Numbered from the stretch's first letter, positions 1 to 12,728 are shown. The stretch: DNA of 64,000 bases from Moringa oleifera (GCA_021397835.1 JAJFZO010000407.1:3038001-3102000), one strand, 5' to 3'. Notes: generated from the letters alone by a model not told the origin. Translations and numbers: made by a program.

Positions 1-452
1 TGAAAATCTGGGGAAAGAATCAAAACTGAGAATGTATGTCTGTGTTTCATTGTGAGGACTGAAAATGGGAATTGTTTAGTTACCTGTGCATAAAATGGAC
101 ACAATTAAACGAAGCTGAGTCATTTTTTGGCTGGCATGCCTTATATTTTCTCAGAAAGAGAAGTCTTCGATGCTTTGAAAAGTTTCTGAGATCAACATTC
201 TGCATTTGTTTATCTGGCTGTGTCTATGGTATATTTTTTCATTACCATTTGTGATTTATGTGCTTGGTTGCTTATTAGTCTGGAATTTTCTTTTTACTCT
301 TTGGATAATCTTTCAATTTATGCAATCAAAGATGGCATTCACTAATCTCGCAAATCCTTCTTGAAAAGGTAATTTGTTGCATGTAATTGAAGTTTTGATA
401 TTATTCTTTTGATTTTCTTCCAAACAGGATCAAATTGAGGAATGATAAGGAG
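1..452 (+). other. 5' flank and leader of the IQD gene
   Basis: No convincing coding sequence is seen here. A good acceptor (pyrimidine run then CAAACAG, ending at 428) lies 24 bases before the chosen ATG. The sequence before it is T-rich and intron-like, so much of this stretch is probably a 5'UTR intron whose first exon lies outside the window. This is inferred from the splice signal only. Confidence 0.4.
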
Positions 453-3060
453 ATGGGTAGGAAAGGGAAATGGTTTTCTAGTGTAAAGAAAGCTCTAACG
501 CCAGAATCCAAGAAGAAGAAAGAGCAGGTCTGCAAAATTCCATTTTTTATTTCAGTTGCTGGATTATATTACGTGGAAATTTTATATCTTTTGAGGGGTT
601 TAATATTTCAAGACACTTGTTTCCAGAAATCAAAGGACAAATGGGTTGGGAAGGAAAAGGATTTAGGTTCCCATTCCTCCTCTTTAGAGATTGTTACTGG
701 ACCTCCTCCTCCTCCACCACCAGAGGAGGTGAAATTAGTTGAAGTGGATAATGGACAGAGTAAGCATGCTTACTCTGCCCCAGTTGCCACTGCTGCAGCC
801 GCAGAGGTTGCAGTTGCTGCTGTTCAGCCCCCTGCTGAGATTGTACAACGTACTACAGTTTCTCGATTTGTTGGAAAATCAAGGGAGGAAGTGGCAGCCA
901 TCAGGATTCAAACAGCATTTCGGGGATACCTGGTATTCTTTATTTATTTAATTGGCAGGCTGTTTAATTTACTGGATCTCATTTCCCTATAGAATTGCAA
1001 TATTTCAATAGCCAATGCAATGCCATCTTGAAGGCCTAAGATTATCCAACACCAAAATCCTTGTATTCTTGGTTTCCATTATCCTTAATTGTTTTAGAGT
1101 TGGTGTGCCCTGTCATAATGGTGTTAGTGATGTATTTTCGAAGTTCAAAATCCCTTTCATTTGGGAAGAAAAAATTACTTTTACCTTAAAATATGAGAAT
1201 CAAGTGTTACGTGATTTCTTGTTTTCAGGCAAGAAGAGCATTAAGGGCTCTACGTGGGCTGGTCAGACTTAAATCACTGATGGAAGGGTCTGTTGTTAAA
1301 CGACAAGCAGCAACTACCCTCAAATGCATGCAGACTCTATCCCGGGTGCAGTCACAAATTCGATCAAGGAGGATTAGGATGTTGGAAGAGAATCAGGCTC
1401 TACAGATACAACTCCTACAGAAACATGCAAAAGAGCTTGCTGACCTGCGGGTCTCTCTTTTACCCCTTTTATAATGATATCTCTAACTTTATTGAGCTGT
1501 TCAGCTGGAATCTGTGTCATTGTTTTCTTAACTGCAGTTGGTAGTGTGATTACATTAGTATTGAAAAACATAGGTCCTCTTGGAGTCTAAATATGTGGCT
1601 GATGGATTTATGTTTGTCTTAATCCAAGAGAATCCATTTTATAAGTCAAGAAGAATTTATCAATCTTCTCTCCAGACAGAGGCAAATCCTTCATGGGATT
1701 ATCATATAGATTTCTATAATGCAGTTCAGATTCATTGCTAATTTTCAACTGTTATTAAAACCTTTAATCTTCGCATGTAGTAGCTGACATTAGCTGACTT
1801 CTTCTGTGGAGAAAACCTGTTATGATAGTTTTGAATTCTTTCCTTTCTTGCTGAACGTGACTGTCTGAATGTTTAAACAGAGTGGAGAGGAATGGGATGA
1901 CAGCATACAGTCAAAGGAACAAGTAGAAGCAAACCTACTGAGCAAGCATGAGGCAGCAATGAGAAGAGAACGGGCACTGGCTTATGCATTTACTCATCAG
2001 GTAAATAATGAAAATATAATTTTTCTACCCATCAAATGACATTGTTACATAACTTGGAAGAGGAATTTGATAATCCATTCAAGATCTGTAAGGTCAAGAA
2101 TTTTGGTGATCCAGGTTTTAGAAGTAGCTCATGATGCATGCTCTTTGCTCAGTAGTATTCAGGTCTTTTTGAAACGCAAAACTCTCCACTGGCCTGTCTA
2201 TTGGCAGCATGATTGAATACTTGTGTGTGCTTGGTTGGGGAGGGGGGCAGAAATTGATTCTGCGCTTATCATTTGTAAGTCTGAAAGAATTCAGGCTGTA
2301 ATTTAGATGGACCAAGTTCTGATTCTAACCTCTGCAAGAAATCACTCTGCAGCAAACTTGGAAGAATTCTTCAAGACATGTAAACCCCATGTTCATGGAT
2401 CCAAGCAATCCCACCTGGGGTTGGAGCTGGTTGGAACGATGGATGGCAGCCCGGCCATGGGAGAGCCGTGGCACGATGGATAAAGAACTAAACAACGACC
2501 ATTCATCAGTAAAAAGTGCAAGCCGGAGCTCCATTGGAGGAGAAATAAGCAAATCTTTTATTCGCTGCCAACTGAATTCTGATAAACATTCCCCAACTGC
2601 CAGCCACAAGCCAAGCCTAGCCACAAGTCTTCAATCTCCGTCAACTCCTGCAGTGCCTACTTCTGCCACTGTTGCTAGGAAGTTGAAATCAGCGAGCCCA
2701 CGAGGTAGCAGCATTTGGGGTGGGGATGACGACTCTAAAAGCGTGGTCAGTGTGCATTCAGATAGGTTCCGGAGGCACAGCATCGCAGGTTCCTCCATCA
2801 GAGATGATGAGAGTCTGGCAAGCTCTTCAGGAGTTCCAAGCTACATGGTGCCAACTGAGTCTGCCAGAGCCAAGTCCAAGTCACAGAGCCCATTGGGAAT
2901 AGAGAAAAATGGGACACCAGAAAAGGGACCCCTTGGGTCTGCAAAGAAAAGGCTCTCTTATCCACCCTCACCAGCCAAGCCAAGGCGGCATTCAGGGCCG
3001 CCAAAGGTGGAGAGCAAAATCAATGCAGAGATCACTGTGGCCAATGGAGGGGGCAGTTAA
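453..3060 (+). CDS. IQ67-domain (IQD) calmodulin-binding protein
   Basis: Five coding exons join in frame: 453-527, 627-932, 1229-1450, 1881-2000 and 2353-3060, giving 476 residues. The start reads MGRKGKWFSSVKKAL, a typical IQD N-terminus. The IQ67 region spans about residues 112-178. Its first IQ motif, AAIRIQTAFRGYL, stops exactly at a phase-0 intron and resumes with ARRALRALRG, the conserved intron position of this family. Further family marks are a Pro-rich patch in exon 2, the tryptophan-rich block TWGWSWLERWMAARPWE (262-278), and a basic Ser/Pro-rich C-terminus with the DUF4005-like YPPSPAKPRRHSGPP. IQD proteins bind calmodulin and act as scaffolds on microtubules, membranes or in the nucleus. 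Which IQD number it matches I cannot say. An AATAAA lies at 3122-3127. An out-of-frame ATG lies 11 bases upstream of the start. Confidence 0.93.
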
Positions 3061-4190
3061 GTTGTTTCTAATCAGAAAAGAAGGACATGCGGTTTATAGA
3101 AGTTTAAGAGAAAAAAGGGGCAATAAAGTGATTTAATTTCTGAATCTGTCTACCACTCTTAAAAGCTATTTTATTCTTTGTGCAGAACTGCTGCTTGTGG
3201 GTGAAGTTAGAGGTCTGTGTCATTTGTTTTGTGGGATTGCTTCATATTCATTCTTATAAATTAATTTATTTATGCTTTTATTCTATTCCCATTGTCTCTG
3301 TGCCATTTCTGATGAACCAAGTTATATTCTAACTCTGTTTACTTGAAAATCTTTGTTTTAATGCATTGTGATGGATGCAAAATTTATGGGTTCTTTCCTT
3401 ATCGTTCATCCTTTGAAGCCCTTAGAAGCTCTAAATTTCTAACTATTTGTAAGGTGAAAAGCTTACAAGTGTTTAAGAATAAGTAATGATAATCAAATAT
3501 ATCTAAAATAATAAAAAATATATTATTTATAGTAGTTTAACTAGTATAAAATGTGATTTTTTCTTTATTGAATAGGTATTATTTTTTATATTTTTAAATT
3601 CGGTTAATTTTATTGTATATTTAATATTTTAATTTGATTTAAATAAATTTAGATTCAATTGTAAAAAAATTATGTTTTATTATTAAAATACTTTAAAAAT
3701 AATATAAATACATTTTATAATTTATTTTGAAATCATTTTTAAATTTGAATAATTATTAAATTATAAATTATTTTAATAATTTTATTTTTTACAATATAAC
3801 TTTTTTAAAATATTTTGATATTTAAAAATTTTTAATTAAAATTTATTATATAATAATTTTGATAAAAATAATTTTAATTTTTAATAAAATATTTCTATAT
3901 GTAAAATAAAAAAATAAAATTTATGATTATTTAATATTTATTTTAAATTTTAAAACTATGAAAAATTATAATATACAAATATAAATTGACAATGCGACAT
4001 GATTAAAATGATAATATTATCACTTAAATAAAATCTGATATCACCACTCTTTAATTTAATTTTAAAAATTGTGCTTAATATATAGCATTTGATTCTACTA
4101 GAATTTTCTTCTGTTTTTTTTTTTTTTTTTAATTTTCTAAAGAAGAATTAAAAAACTACAAGGTCAAACGTGGGCATAGAACTATAGAGG
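3061..4190. other. IQD 3' flank and AT-rich spacer
   Basis: Positions 3061 to about 3430 look like 3'UTR, with AATAAA at 3122-3127. From about 3470 to 4090 the sequence is extremely AT-rich, without coding potential, and contains one copy of the dispersed AT-rich repeat described separately. A T run at about 4116-4130 precedes the TIM14 promoter region. Confidence 0.5.
3590..3800 (+). repeat. Degenerate copy of a dispersed AT-rich repeat
   Basis: The block carries TTATTATTAAAATACTT near 3680, followed by a stretch resembling TTTATTTTGAAATCATTTTTAAATTTGAA. The same order of words is found near 41.85 kb and, inverted, near 63.9 kb. Reading by eye in such AT-rich DNA is error-prone, so confidence is limited. 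Confidence 0.4.
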
Positions 4191-4192
4191 CA

Positions 4193-4201
4193 AAACCCTA
4201 A
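4193..4201 (+). promoter_or_regulatory. Telo-box in the TIM14 5' region
   Basis: AAACCCTAA, the interstitial telomere motif, lies about 80 bases before the TIM14 ATG. It is common in promoters of plant genes for translation and organelle biogenesis. Its function here is inferred from position. Confidence 0.45.
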
Positions 4202-4208
4202 GGCGGCG

Positions 4209-4226
4209 ATGGGGCGAACAGCATAA
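4209..4226 (+). other. Six-codon uORF before TIM14
   Basis: ATG GGG CGA ACA GCA TAA is complete and lies 54 bases upstream of the TIM14 start codon. It will sit in the transcript if transcription begins near the telo-box, which the sequence cannot prove. Confidence 0.4.
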
Positions 4227-4280
4227 ATCCCTGAGCCCGCGAAAGGCCTTTGGCTTCTTTGAGCTATCAAACATCAACAA

Positions 4281-6440
4281 ATGGTGAGTCTGATTTTCTT
4301 TATCTGAAGTTATTTGTATGTCATGCATTTTCTTTCGTATGCTAGTAGTTTGATCTGTAAGAAGTGATCTTCAGATCAATTAGGCAAGAGCGTTGAAGTT
4401 TTCTCTGTAATATTTGAGCTGTGTGATGGATCTGAATTTCATAGCGGTACGGGTCTTCAAAAAAAAAAAAAGGAAAATTCTGTTCTTTTTTGTTGTTCCT
4501 TTTTACCTTTCCTTGCTCTCTCAAGAACTGGACGGACGGTTAGTGAAGGAGACTATGATTTTGAGGCCAGTATGTCCCTTTTCTTTCTATTTAGGAGTCA
4601 CGGATCTGTATGATCAATTTGTGTCGTTGAGATCGTCCAATAGAATTACTACACGAAAAGTATCTATTGTGGCACTTTCTTTAAGAATCTACAATTATGC
4701 ATAGTTTCTTAATTGGTGATTTAACTTCACAAACAAACTGCTATGAAATTCAAATAAGTAAAACTGGCAAAACAATACATAGGTTATTTGTGATCACGGG
4801 CTTGTTCTGAGTTCCTGTGTTGTTGCTGCTGTGTATAATATTTGGAAGTTTGAAAGAAACTTCTGCATATTTATACTTTCACTGACTTGGTGATGAAATA
4901 GGAAGAACCTAAAACTGATTTTTTGTGCCTTTCCCTTGCATCTTTTCTTCATTTTATTAATGTTAGCCGAGCATGCCCAGATTTGTCTGCTTGGCTTATC
5001 TTCTCCATGTCCATAATTATACTGAGGTGTTCGTCTTTGCAATCAACCTCAGTTAATTGATGAGTTCAATTTGTAAAATTTGCATCAGGTTGCACCGGTT
5101 GTTGCAGGACTTGCAGTTGCTGCTGCTGCTTATGCTGGTAAATATGGTCTTGAGGCTTGGCAGGCATTCAAGGCAAGACCATCAAGGCCCAGAATGCGCA
5201 GGTTTTATGAAGGTGGTTTTCAACCTACAATGACAAGGAGGGAAGCAGCTTTAATACTTGGTGTCAGGTACTGATAATTTCTTGCTAACAACCTCCCCTC
5301 CTCCCCCTAACCAAAAAAGGGGTCATCTCCTAATACCTTTTCTCCTCACCTTTTGTTCTATTATTGAACTGTTCACGTGAAGTTTACTGTGTTACCTGCA
5401 ATCATTTGTTTGCATGTAAGCATTTAAAGTGTGTCTAAGCCTTGTGGATAATGCATTTGAACATTCATGGTGGTTCTATGGTAATGAAAAAATAGCTCTC
5501 TTCTTTGGTTGAAATCTGGTAACTGCTGTGATACTAAAACAACGCAACACATGGATGAACATTGGGACTGAGGACTGTTGGCTGCTAGAAATTTTTAAGC
5601 TCTAATGTGTCAAACAGCTTAGTAGCTGCCTGAACCTCATTGTTCTCTCTGATCCATATACAGTAATCAGACACTGGGTCTATTGTACGTAAGTTAGGTC
5701 CTATTCTTTCACCTAAATTGACTGTGCCTTTCTGTCCAAACTGGGTTTTATTGTTTGCTACTAAGTACTAACCTTGAATTTTTCATGACCAAGCTTATTT
5801 ATGATTTTATTTGGAGTTTCGGGCAGCTTTTAATTGTCTTTAACAATAACTGATTGAATTACATGACTGTAGCTTCCTTAATTCCTGAGGTGTATGTTTA
5901 GGGTGATTGATTAAATCTCCTGAAGGGGGATAAAGCAACTATGCTGACCCACAAAGTGCAAATGTCTTTGGTGAAGCTTGAGTTTTAAGGTATTTGGTTT
6001 TGGCAACATTGTCTGAACCCAAGGAAAAAAAGTGTGCATGCTTAGTGTTTAATGAGTTGAAACTGGTCGGTTGGGGACCTCGATTCCATGAGTTTTTTTC
6101 TTTTTTTGAAGGTTCTAATTCCTGCATCATGTGTATATGATGTATTTGATGTTGATTTGCTTTCCTACTTTCTTGAAAGTTATACCCCTTTTATTGCCAC
6201 CTTAAATATCATTACATATTGCATGCATCCAGGCTCTCAGATTGTTTTTTTTCTTTCTTGTTTGAAATTTTCATTTTTATCAGAGAAAGTACCGTGGCCG
6301 AGAAGGTTAAGGAAGCACATAGAAGGGTGATGGTAGCAAACCATCCAGATGCAGGTGGTAGCCATTACCTTGCATCTAAAATTAATGAAGCAAAAGATGT
6401 GATGCTTGGGAAAACCAAGGGCAGCAATTCTGCTTTTTGA
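4281..6440 (+). CDS. TIM14: TIM14/PAM18 J-protein of the mitochondrial import motor
   Basis: Coding exons are 4281-4283 (the ATG alone), 5089-5267 and 6284-6440, giving 112 residues, the length I recall for plant TIM14. Residues 2-22 ([20 protein letters not shown]) form a membrane segment that would anchor it in the inner membrane. The middle reads FKARP...MRRFYEGGF, followed by [15 protein letters not shown]. The J-domain carries the HPD signature at 81-83 within ANHPDAGGS. The C-terminus is [23 protein letters not shown]14 stimulates the ATPase of mitochondrial Hsp70 at the TIM23 channel and pairs with TIM16. An intron splits the gene directly after the start codon (GT at 4284), so all the rest of the protein comes from exons 2 and 3. 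The second intron is phase 2. No degeneration is seen. Confidence 0.95.
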
Positions 6441-7392
6441 CTTTGTAATTCTCTGGTACCTCTGAAGAGCATCCTGCAAATAGCTCGGGAGATTTAAGAG
6501 TGGTAAACTGCATTGATGGATTACAGTGTTAACTTCAGATTGCTCCCTTTATGCAATATGTCCCTCCATGATCGCTTGAGCATTGAAATAGCAAAATCTA
6601 GGGTCTTTGTTCAGTTGATTCTTTAGGAACCATTAGTTCTGTCCAAATCTCTGTAGTGTACCACTGTTTGCTTGGCAGTGTTTAAAAGAGGGAAACTAAC
6701 TACAGTGCAAGTTAGATAACTTGCACAACACTCCTTTGGGCATGATCCTAATTTGTGATTCAATCTAATCATTTTACCTCTCTGGTGCTGGTGAGAAGGA
6801 TGCTATTGAATATCTTGTAAGCAGTCAACAATATTTTATTTTGAAATTGCTGTGTACCTATAATTTTTGAGGTGCGAAGCCAGGGAACTAGATCTGTGCA
6901 TTATAGCTGTAAATTGAATACAGCACATTGCTCTTGGGCATTTCCCCTTCTCAGAGTCAGAGACATGTGCAATAGACAGCAAAATTGTCAAAATTCTGGA
7001 AGTCTCCTATGGGAGATCAAACAGACTGAGACCGTAAGTAGTGGAGATGAGCAAACTTGTCCAAGTAACACAGCTATAATTTTTGTCACCCGCAGTTTGG
7101 AAAATCATGTGACTTCCAACTATATTTTTTCAGGCAGATTAAACCCTGAAAAGGAAATTATGAGGAGGTACAATTAAACGGGCAGTCAGTTCATGAGAAT
7201 ATAACTCTATTGTCAAACTATAAATTAGTACCAAAAAATTTTGCCTCCTTGCTTTAAGATGCCTCATATGGAGATCTAATAATTGTAAGACCTCCTTTCA
7301 TACTCTCACTGGCGGAAGAGCACACAACCTGTGATATTTACACAGCAGTGAGAAGGACAAAAAAGACTGGTAGATTTTCATTTTCAGTTGTG
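6441..7392. other. Convergent 3' region between TIM14 and the hydrolase
   Basis: The two genes end tail to tail here. Sequence composition is UTR-like. A frame open on + at 6872-7177 has no recognisable protein and no splice partner, and I regard it as chance. Confidence 0.5.
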
Positions 7393-10300
7393 TCATTCTC
7401 TGGTAGAATCAGATGGGGACTCTGTAGCTTCAGCAAATGTTGTCTTGCTGTTTTCATCTGTTACTTCAAGATGACCTTTGCTGGTTCCAAACAGAGCAGT
7501 AAAAATCTGCCTATGGCACTCATCACAGAAACAGAAGTAGGAAAAGTGGCCTTCATTTGGGAGCTTATGCACAATTGCACCTGGAAGAACCCTGCTTATA
7601 TAGTCAGTCATTGATTGTGGAAAAACTTGATCATCCATCCCCTGTTCAGAATTGGTAAAGAAAATATGAGACCAGTGAAAAATCTTGGCTTCAGTTGTTC
7701 TTCGTAGACATGATAATGTGAATATGAAATAGCAAATAACAGCTTAAGTTTTCAAGAGCATATCTAAGTTGCTGAAATCTTCAATCATAAGTACAACAGT
7801 TGAAACAAAATGAATGAATTAGACATGAGTTTGAGTGTCTTCTGCATACAACCTAAGCCACCTTGGTAAAGATATGGCACTGTGTTCAGTGTCAGTTGCT
7901 AACATGTTCTTCGTCTTTTTGCAAATATTAATAAATGTTTCTTTAAATAATTCACATTGTTGACTGGTTTGTCCTAATAATGTCAATTAATACTGTATTA
8001 TTTTGACAAGCAGAATTCTGTCTCCACTTTTTTTTTTTTTTGTATTATTGGAGCTGAGATGCAAAAATATGTCTAGTTCAGATGATAGTTGGAGGTGATA
8101 TCCACCTATATCTGAACTTAATGCCCGACAAAACCAATTTCTCCTGCAGCAAAAGCTCAAGGGAACTTATACTAAAGGGGAAATGCATACAGACCTGCCA
8201 AACGTGTATAGGACCAAGAAAGCCAGCTAAATCACATTCTGCCTGACTGTACATTGACCTGAGCCATGGAAGAAGTCCTTTTCTCTGACACTTCCTCTGC
8301 ACCTGAAGATCCGCCAGCCTAAAACCCCAGTTGGACACCTGTAGCACAGCTTCTTCAATGAATGGTTTTACGTTCCCCTGGCGGATTGACTCCTCCACAT
8401 CCCTATGCCAGAATTCTTCAAACTTTGGTTCTTTAATGAGAAGTTCATCCTGAAATATATCAAGATTGAGTTATGGAAGGTGTAATAGTCTATCCAAAGC
8501 TTCTAATAGTGAGTGTTTATGAAGTTGGTCTAAGTACAGTTGTTGAGCATACATATACATAAAACTTATTTGCATGTTTGATAAAAGCATAAACAAAGTC
8601 TCCATCTGTCTGAACTCAAAACATTATATCTGGAGCAGCCATTACAAGTAACATAAAACTCTCACTGGATGATAAACATCCACAAAAGAGAGAAAAAGAA
8701 ACAGCAGACTTCCAATGGTTCCATAGACTAAAATAATTTTCAAGTTGTTTAACCTAAGTGACATTAAATCCTCAATCTCAAAATCATTATGTTGCTAGGC
8801 AACAGAAGCTGAAAAAGAAAAACGGATCTTTCTTATCTTTGCAAAATTGAGTAAAATAAACTCCCAAGATCAGCATCAACTTCTGTAGCCTTATTAAAAA
8901 ATATATTAGATGAAATGAAAATTTCTGAACTGAGATCTGGCGTAAGAGAATTCAGGTGTTGAAAATAAAGAAACAAACTAACAATGATATCTCAATGATA
9001 TTACTGTTTCCACTTGGCAATGACCCCAATCCATCCCAAAACTTATCTGTAATGAAATGAAAAATCTGTGATGGTATTCGATCTTAGAGAAACAACTGGA
9101 GATAAACTTACCTTACTACCAAGTGACACAGACATCCACTTATCAACTTGACCATGATTCCCAGACAGGAAGCTTCGACGATACAAAAAAGAGAGTAAGT
9201 AAGGAAATCTCCGAGCTAAAAGGTACATTAATTTTCTTCTTGGTAGCCATCCTTCCCAAGTGCTTCTCCTTTCTTCTTTAGTCATGCTGGTGTCATATGG
9301 ATTAATCATTGGGGCAAACATGGCCGCACCTGTAGATTCACTCAAGATGCAGAACAGTCAAGTCATGTTTGACCAAAAGTACAGTATTCCCAACAATCCT
9401 TGTAAATCTCAAGTCACGACAAAGATCCCACTGGGTTTTTGTGTTAAAACAAATACCTTCAAGTGCTACATATAAAGGGCAAAAACAAAGTTGCACTTTT
9501 GCTAGCACACCTCCAGCTTGAAAACAGTTCATACATACACACTAGAAGTTTATTGGTATAAGTTCTACTTCTTATCCAAATTATAGCACCTGCATGGTCA
9601 GGTGGTCATTATCAGAATGTCCTAAGCCTACAAGACATGTGCAAACCCATATCTATTTTCTAATCATGCACTCTTTCCTTTTCTATTTTTTTCTTTGTTA
9701 TTCGCTTTCCCTTTTTTTAAAAAAAAAAAATTGCCCGGGGGAGGGGGAAGAGAGGGGGACGTAATGTCTTCTTCACATGAAGACTACCAACCATACAATC
9801 TAGACTTCACCTATTTTAGTGAACAGACAACCGTGGTTTCTTTCTGATAAAAGTCTATAGGAACAGTGTCTCAATTTTTCCACCATCACGGATAAACTTA
9901 TACTGTGAAATGCAAACAAATCAAGTTGTTTGGCTTAGTCTCTAATCTAATGGTAAAGATATTGATTTTAGATTCATGACTCAATGATAATATAAAACTT
10001 AATTTACAACTACAACAACAAATTACTATCAAATTAACTATCCAAAAACAAAATAACAAACTCATGATGTAGAAAAGGTTGATGTACCTTCGATTCTGTC
10101 AGTTATGTATCTGAGTGCAGCCCACACATGCATGCTACCACTTGAGTAGCCAAGCACCCAGAACTTCTCAGTAATACCAATGGCATCAGCTAGGTGAAGC
10201 ATATCCAGTGCGGATGAGTTAAGATTCCGGCCAGGATGAGGATCACTCTCGCCAAACCCAGGAAGATCGTATGTTACTAGACGTACGCCAAACTCTTCAA

Positions 10301-12212
10301 GCAGTGATAATTTAACTCCTTGTATACCTTTCATAGGAAAATTAATTTACCAGATTAGAAAAGATTATGCACCAATTCCATCCAAAGGCACACACATTGG
10401 AGCTCAACAATACCATTTCAAAGAATTGAAGATTGATGATTGGTGCTCATTCACTACCTGCCAGTCGAGAGGAAAGGAAAGCATGCGGAGCAATTAGGGA
10501 AAATCTAGCTCTGTTTGCTGCAACACCTAGCTCATGATAAGCCAAATTTCGACCATCTGGAAGCAATATACTGCTTGCACCAGGAGGATGTATGCGGATT
10601 TTCTTTACTGGAGGCACTGAGCTATATTCAGTGTTTAAACTCAGAGCTGCAAATTGATCCAACAATGTTAAAAAAAAAAAGAAGAAGAAGAAGAAGAAGA
10701 GAGAATAATCTAGCTTATATGAAAGAAAAAATAGGAAAACCATCAAAATAGAACAATCAGCTATTTTTGAGCTCGCTTTCTCAGTTGAAACTGTTGATAA
10801 TTGTGGAGTTTAAGACCGCAAAAATGAAAACGACAGAAGACAGAGCAGCAGCCAGTCGAGGTATACATTGAAGATCCAAATTGAAATCACACTTCCAGCA
10901 CATATGGTAAAGGTTCAAGCAAAATAATTCTCATTATTAAGATTTTAAAACCAATATCCTGGCTGCATATGTTCATTCCATTATAAGAATTCTCAGACCA
11001 ACAGGTCTTCTCCTTTCTATCTATTGCCATATTAGTTTGGTTTCACCTAAATGCTACAGATGCAACTGAAACTCATATGCTACAAAATCACTCATCTTGC
11101 TTCTTAGTAATGCAGGAGACAGTCAATAACTATGAGAAGTCATTTGGGCACATAAAAGAAGAGGTACTGACAGTGATGAAACTAAATTCAAAACCACCCA
11201 CTGTCCTGATTTTTCATTGAATACTCATTTTCCAATAGCAAGCTATCTACATACAAACCATGCTTCCTTACTACGGGATGGCTGCATATTGCAATTCAAG
11301 CTGGATGAATGACCACATTGTGCAATGCAAGCATAAAGCTACAGCAAGCTACCGCAAGTATTACATTTCAGCTTAGTTCCACCAGGCAAAATGAAATGAC
11401 TTGATCACAAATAATCACCAATTGATGTCATTCTCATACATGCTGAGATTTAAAGTGCCGCCCCTTAGCTATGCTTGAAAAATAATGAACTCCGTAAATG
11501 GAACAACTTAACAGCTAAAAGCAACACCTTCTGCTATGTTGCTGTATAGTACTAACATAACAGCAAAATTCTTCAAAAAAGAAAGAAAAACCCATAATGG
11601 TCCACCTATAATGAAAATTATCTATTTCAAAAACTTTCTCCACGAACAAAAATTAGCTGAAGTAGTAATTACTTAGATATCATCAGCAATTAGCAAATAA
11701 CACATAAAAGCTCCATTCTTCCACAAAAATGAAACTGAATATCAAACGACCAGAAAACCATTTAGTAACTCCATGCAGTTACCATATATACCTGCAAGGG
11801 CCAGGATACAAACTAAAAAGATTACAGGCCATGCGTGAACTGGATCTCGGTCCTCCGGCAAAAACTCGTTCAAAAATTTCAATCTGCTTGATACGTCAGC
11901 CACTGGTTTTCCAAGTTTTTGCACTATAAACGAGTCCTCAGTTACTATGCTCTGTTGTACAATGTCCTTGCACCCCTTTCCTAAATCTAGAAGCATCTCT
12001 CCCCATGATTTCAAGAATCCCGTCACCTGATCCTTGAAGCTCTCTGATTCCGATCTCTCACTAGTCGTGTCTCCCAATAGGAAGTCCGATTTATTCCCGT
12101 TGAACGCCGGTGCCGACATTCCGATTGGTTCCCCGGAGTATCGTATCCCTGTTTCCTCCACTAGACTGGCCAGCTCTTCCGTCCACGTGGTAGATCCTCT
12201 TACTTCCTCCAT
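7393..12212 (-). CDS. Alpha/beta-hydrolase with N-terminal membrane segment, function unknown
   Basis: Six minus-strand exons join in frame: 12212-11792, 10646-10458, 10327-10088, 9329-9112, 8449-8195 and 7641-7393, giving 523 residues. The start MEEVRGSTTW is the first in-frame ATG. Residues 1-120 are a non-catalytic extension, followed by a hydrophobic helix (about 124-141, ending FLVCILALAA) that may anchor the protein in a membrane. The hydrolase fold follows: IRIHPPGASSILLPDGRNLAYHELG, PHAFLSSRLAG (195-204, in place of the usual HGF oxyanion loop), VTYDLPGFGESDP, and the nucleophile elbow GYSSG (263-267) with Ser265. A likely acid is Asp444 or Asp445, and the catalytic His is His473 in NEGHFSY. 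The triad looks intact, so it is probably an active serine hydrolase or esterase. I recognise the plant family but know no substrate. Confidence 0.88.
9709..9772. repeat. Low-complexity T/A then G-rich tract in hydrolase intron 3
   Basis: A run of T followed by A and then a G-rich stretch (GGGGGAGGGGGAAGAGAGGGGG) lies inside the intron between hydrolase exons 3 and 4. It is simple sequence with no coding meaning. Confidence 0.6.
10669..10700. repeat. Poly-A and (GAA)n microsatellite
   Basis: A run of A followed by about six GAA units lies immediately upstream, in transcript sense, of hydrolase exon 2. On the minus strand it gives the pyrimidine-rich tract before the acceptor TTTGCAG. Confidence 0.8.
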
Positions 12213-12700
12213 TTTCACTCTAACAATCTCATCCACATCAACCTCAATGCAAACTGCATATAAACACACACACACACACACACAAAAACAGACGCGATTA
12301 CGCCCTTGGTTCAATGTAGAGTACTAGTGTCTATTTTGTTCTGGGATAAATGCAGGTCAATGATGTTAAAGCAGAACATAACAGAACCGACGCTGAAACT
12401 TTACAAGCGTGATATTCAAGCTCTCTTTTAGCTTTTGTTTTTGATTAATTAAATCACGAAAGAAAGAGAGACGAACCGACCATTGTTAAAACGAATCAAA
12501 TCTTCCTTTAAAAAACATAAAGAAAAGCCAAACGTGGTATCTATCTTTCACTTTCTGACACACACCATATGACGCCAAATCGTTGGCTCTGATGATAATA
12601 TGATCCAACGCCTCTATGCAATATATATGCAAGCCTCTTTTGTGAATTGACTAGCTAACTAATATTCTGCCATTACTGGTTCTCAAAGCTCCTTTTTGGC
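12213..12700. other. 5' flank of the hydrolase
   Basis: This is the leader and promoter side of the minus-strand hydrolase. On the plus strand a TATA-like CAATATATATGC lies at about 12617-12630, ahead of the GC-rich island, and may belong to a separate plus-strand transcript. No coding sequence is recognised. Confidence 0.4.
12264..12284. repeat. (AC)n microsatellite
   Basis: About ten AC units lie some 50 bases upstream of the hydrolase ATG, in its probable 5'UTR. The hydrolase frame stays open across it without an earlier ATG, so it should not affect the protein. Confidence 0.9.
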
Positions 12701-12728
12701 TTTTCACTGGTTCAAGCTAGGCTTGAAG

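Noticed and set aside
6872..7177. Plus-strand frame of about 100 codons after TIM14
   Set aside because: It lies in the convergent 3' region, has no recognisable domain and no splice continuity.
11742..12314. Longer N-terminus for the hydrolase through the AC microsatellite
   Set aside because: The frame is open upstream, but the first in-frame ATG is at 12212. The extension would begin with TTG and encode a Val-Cys repeat.
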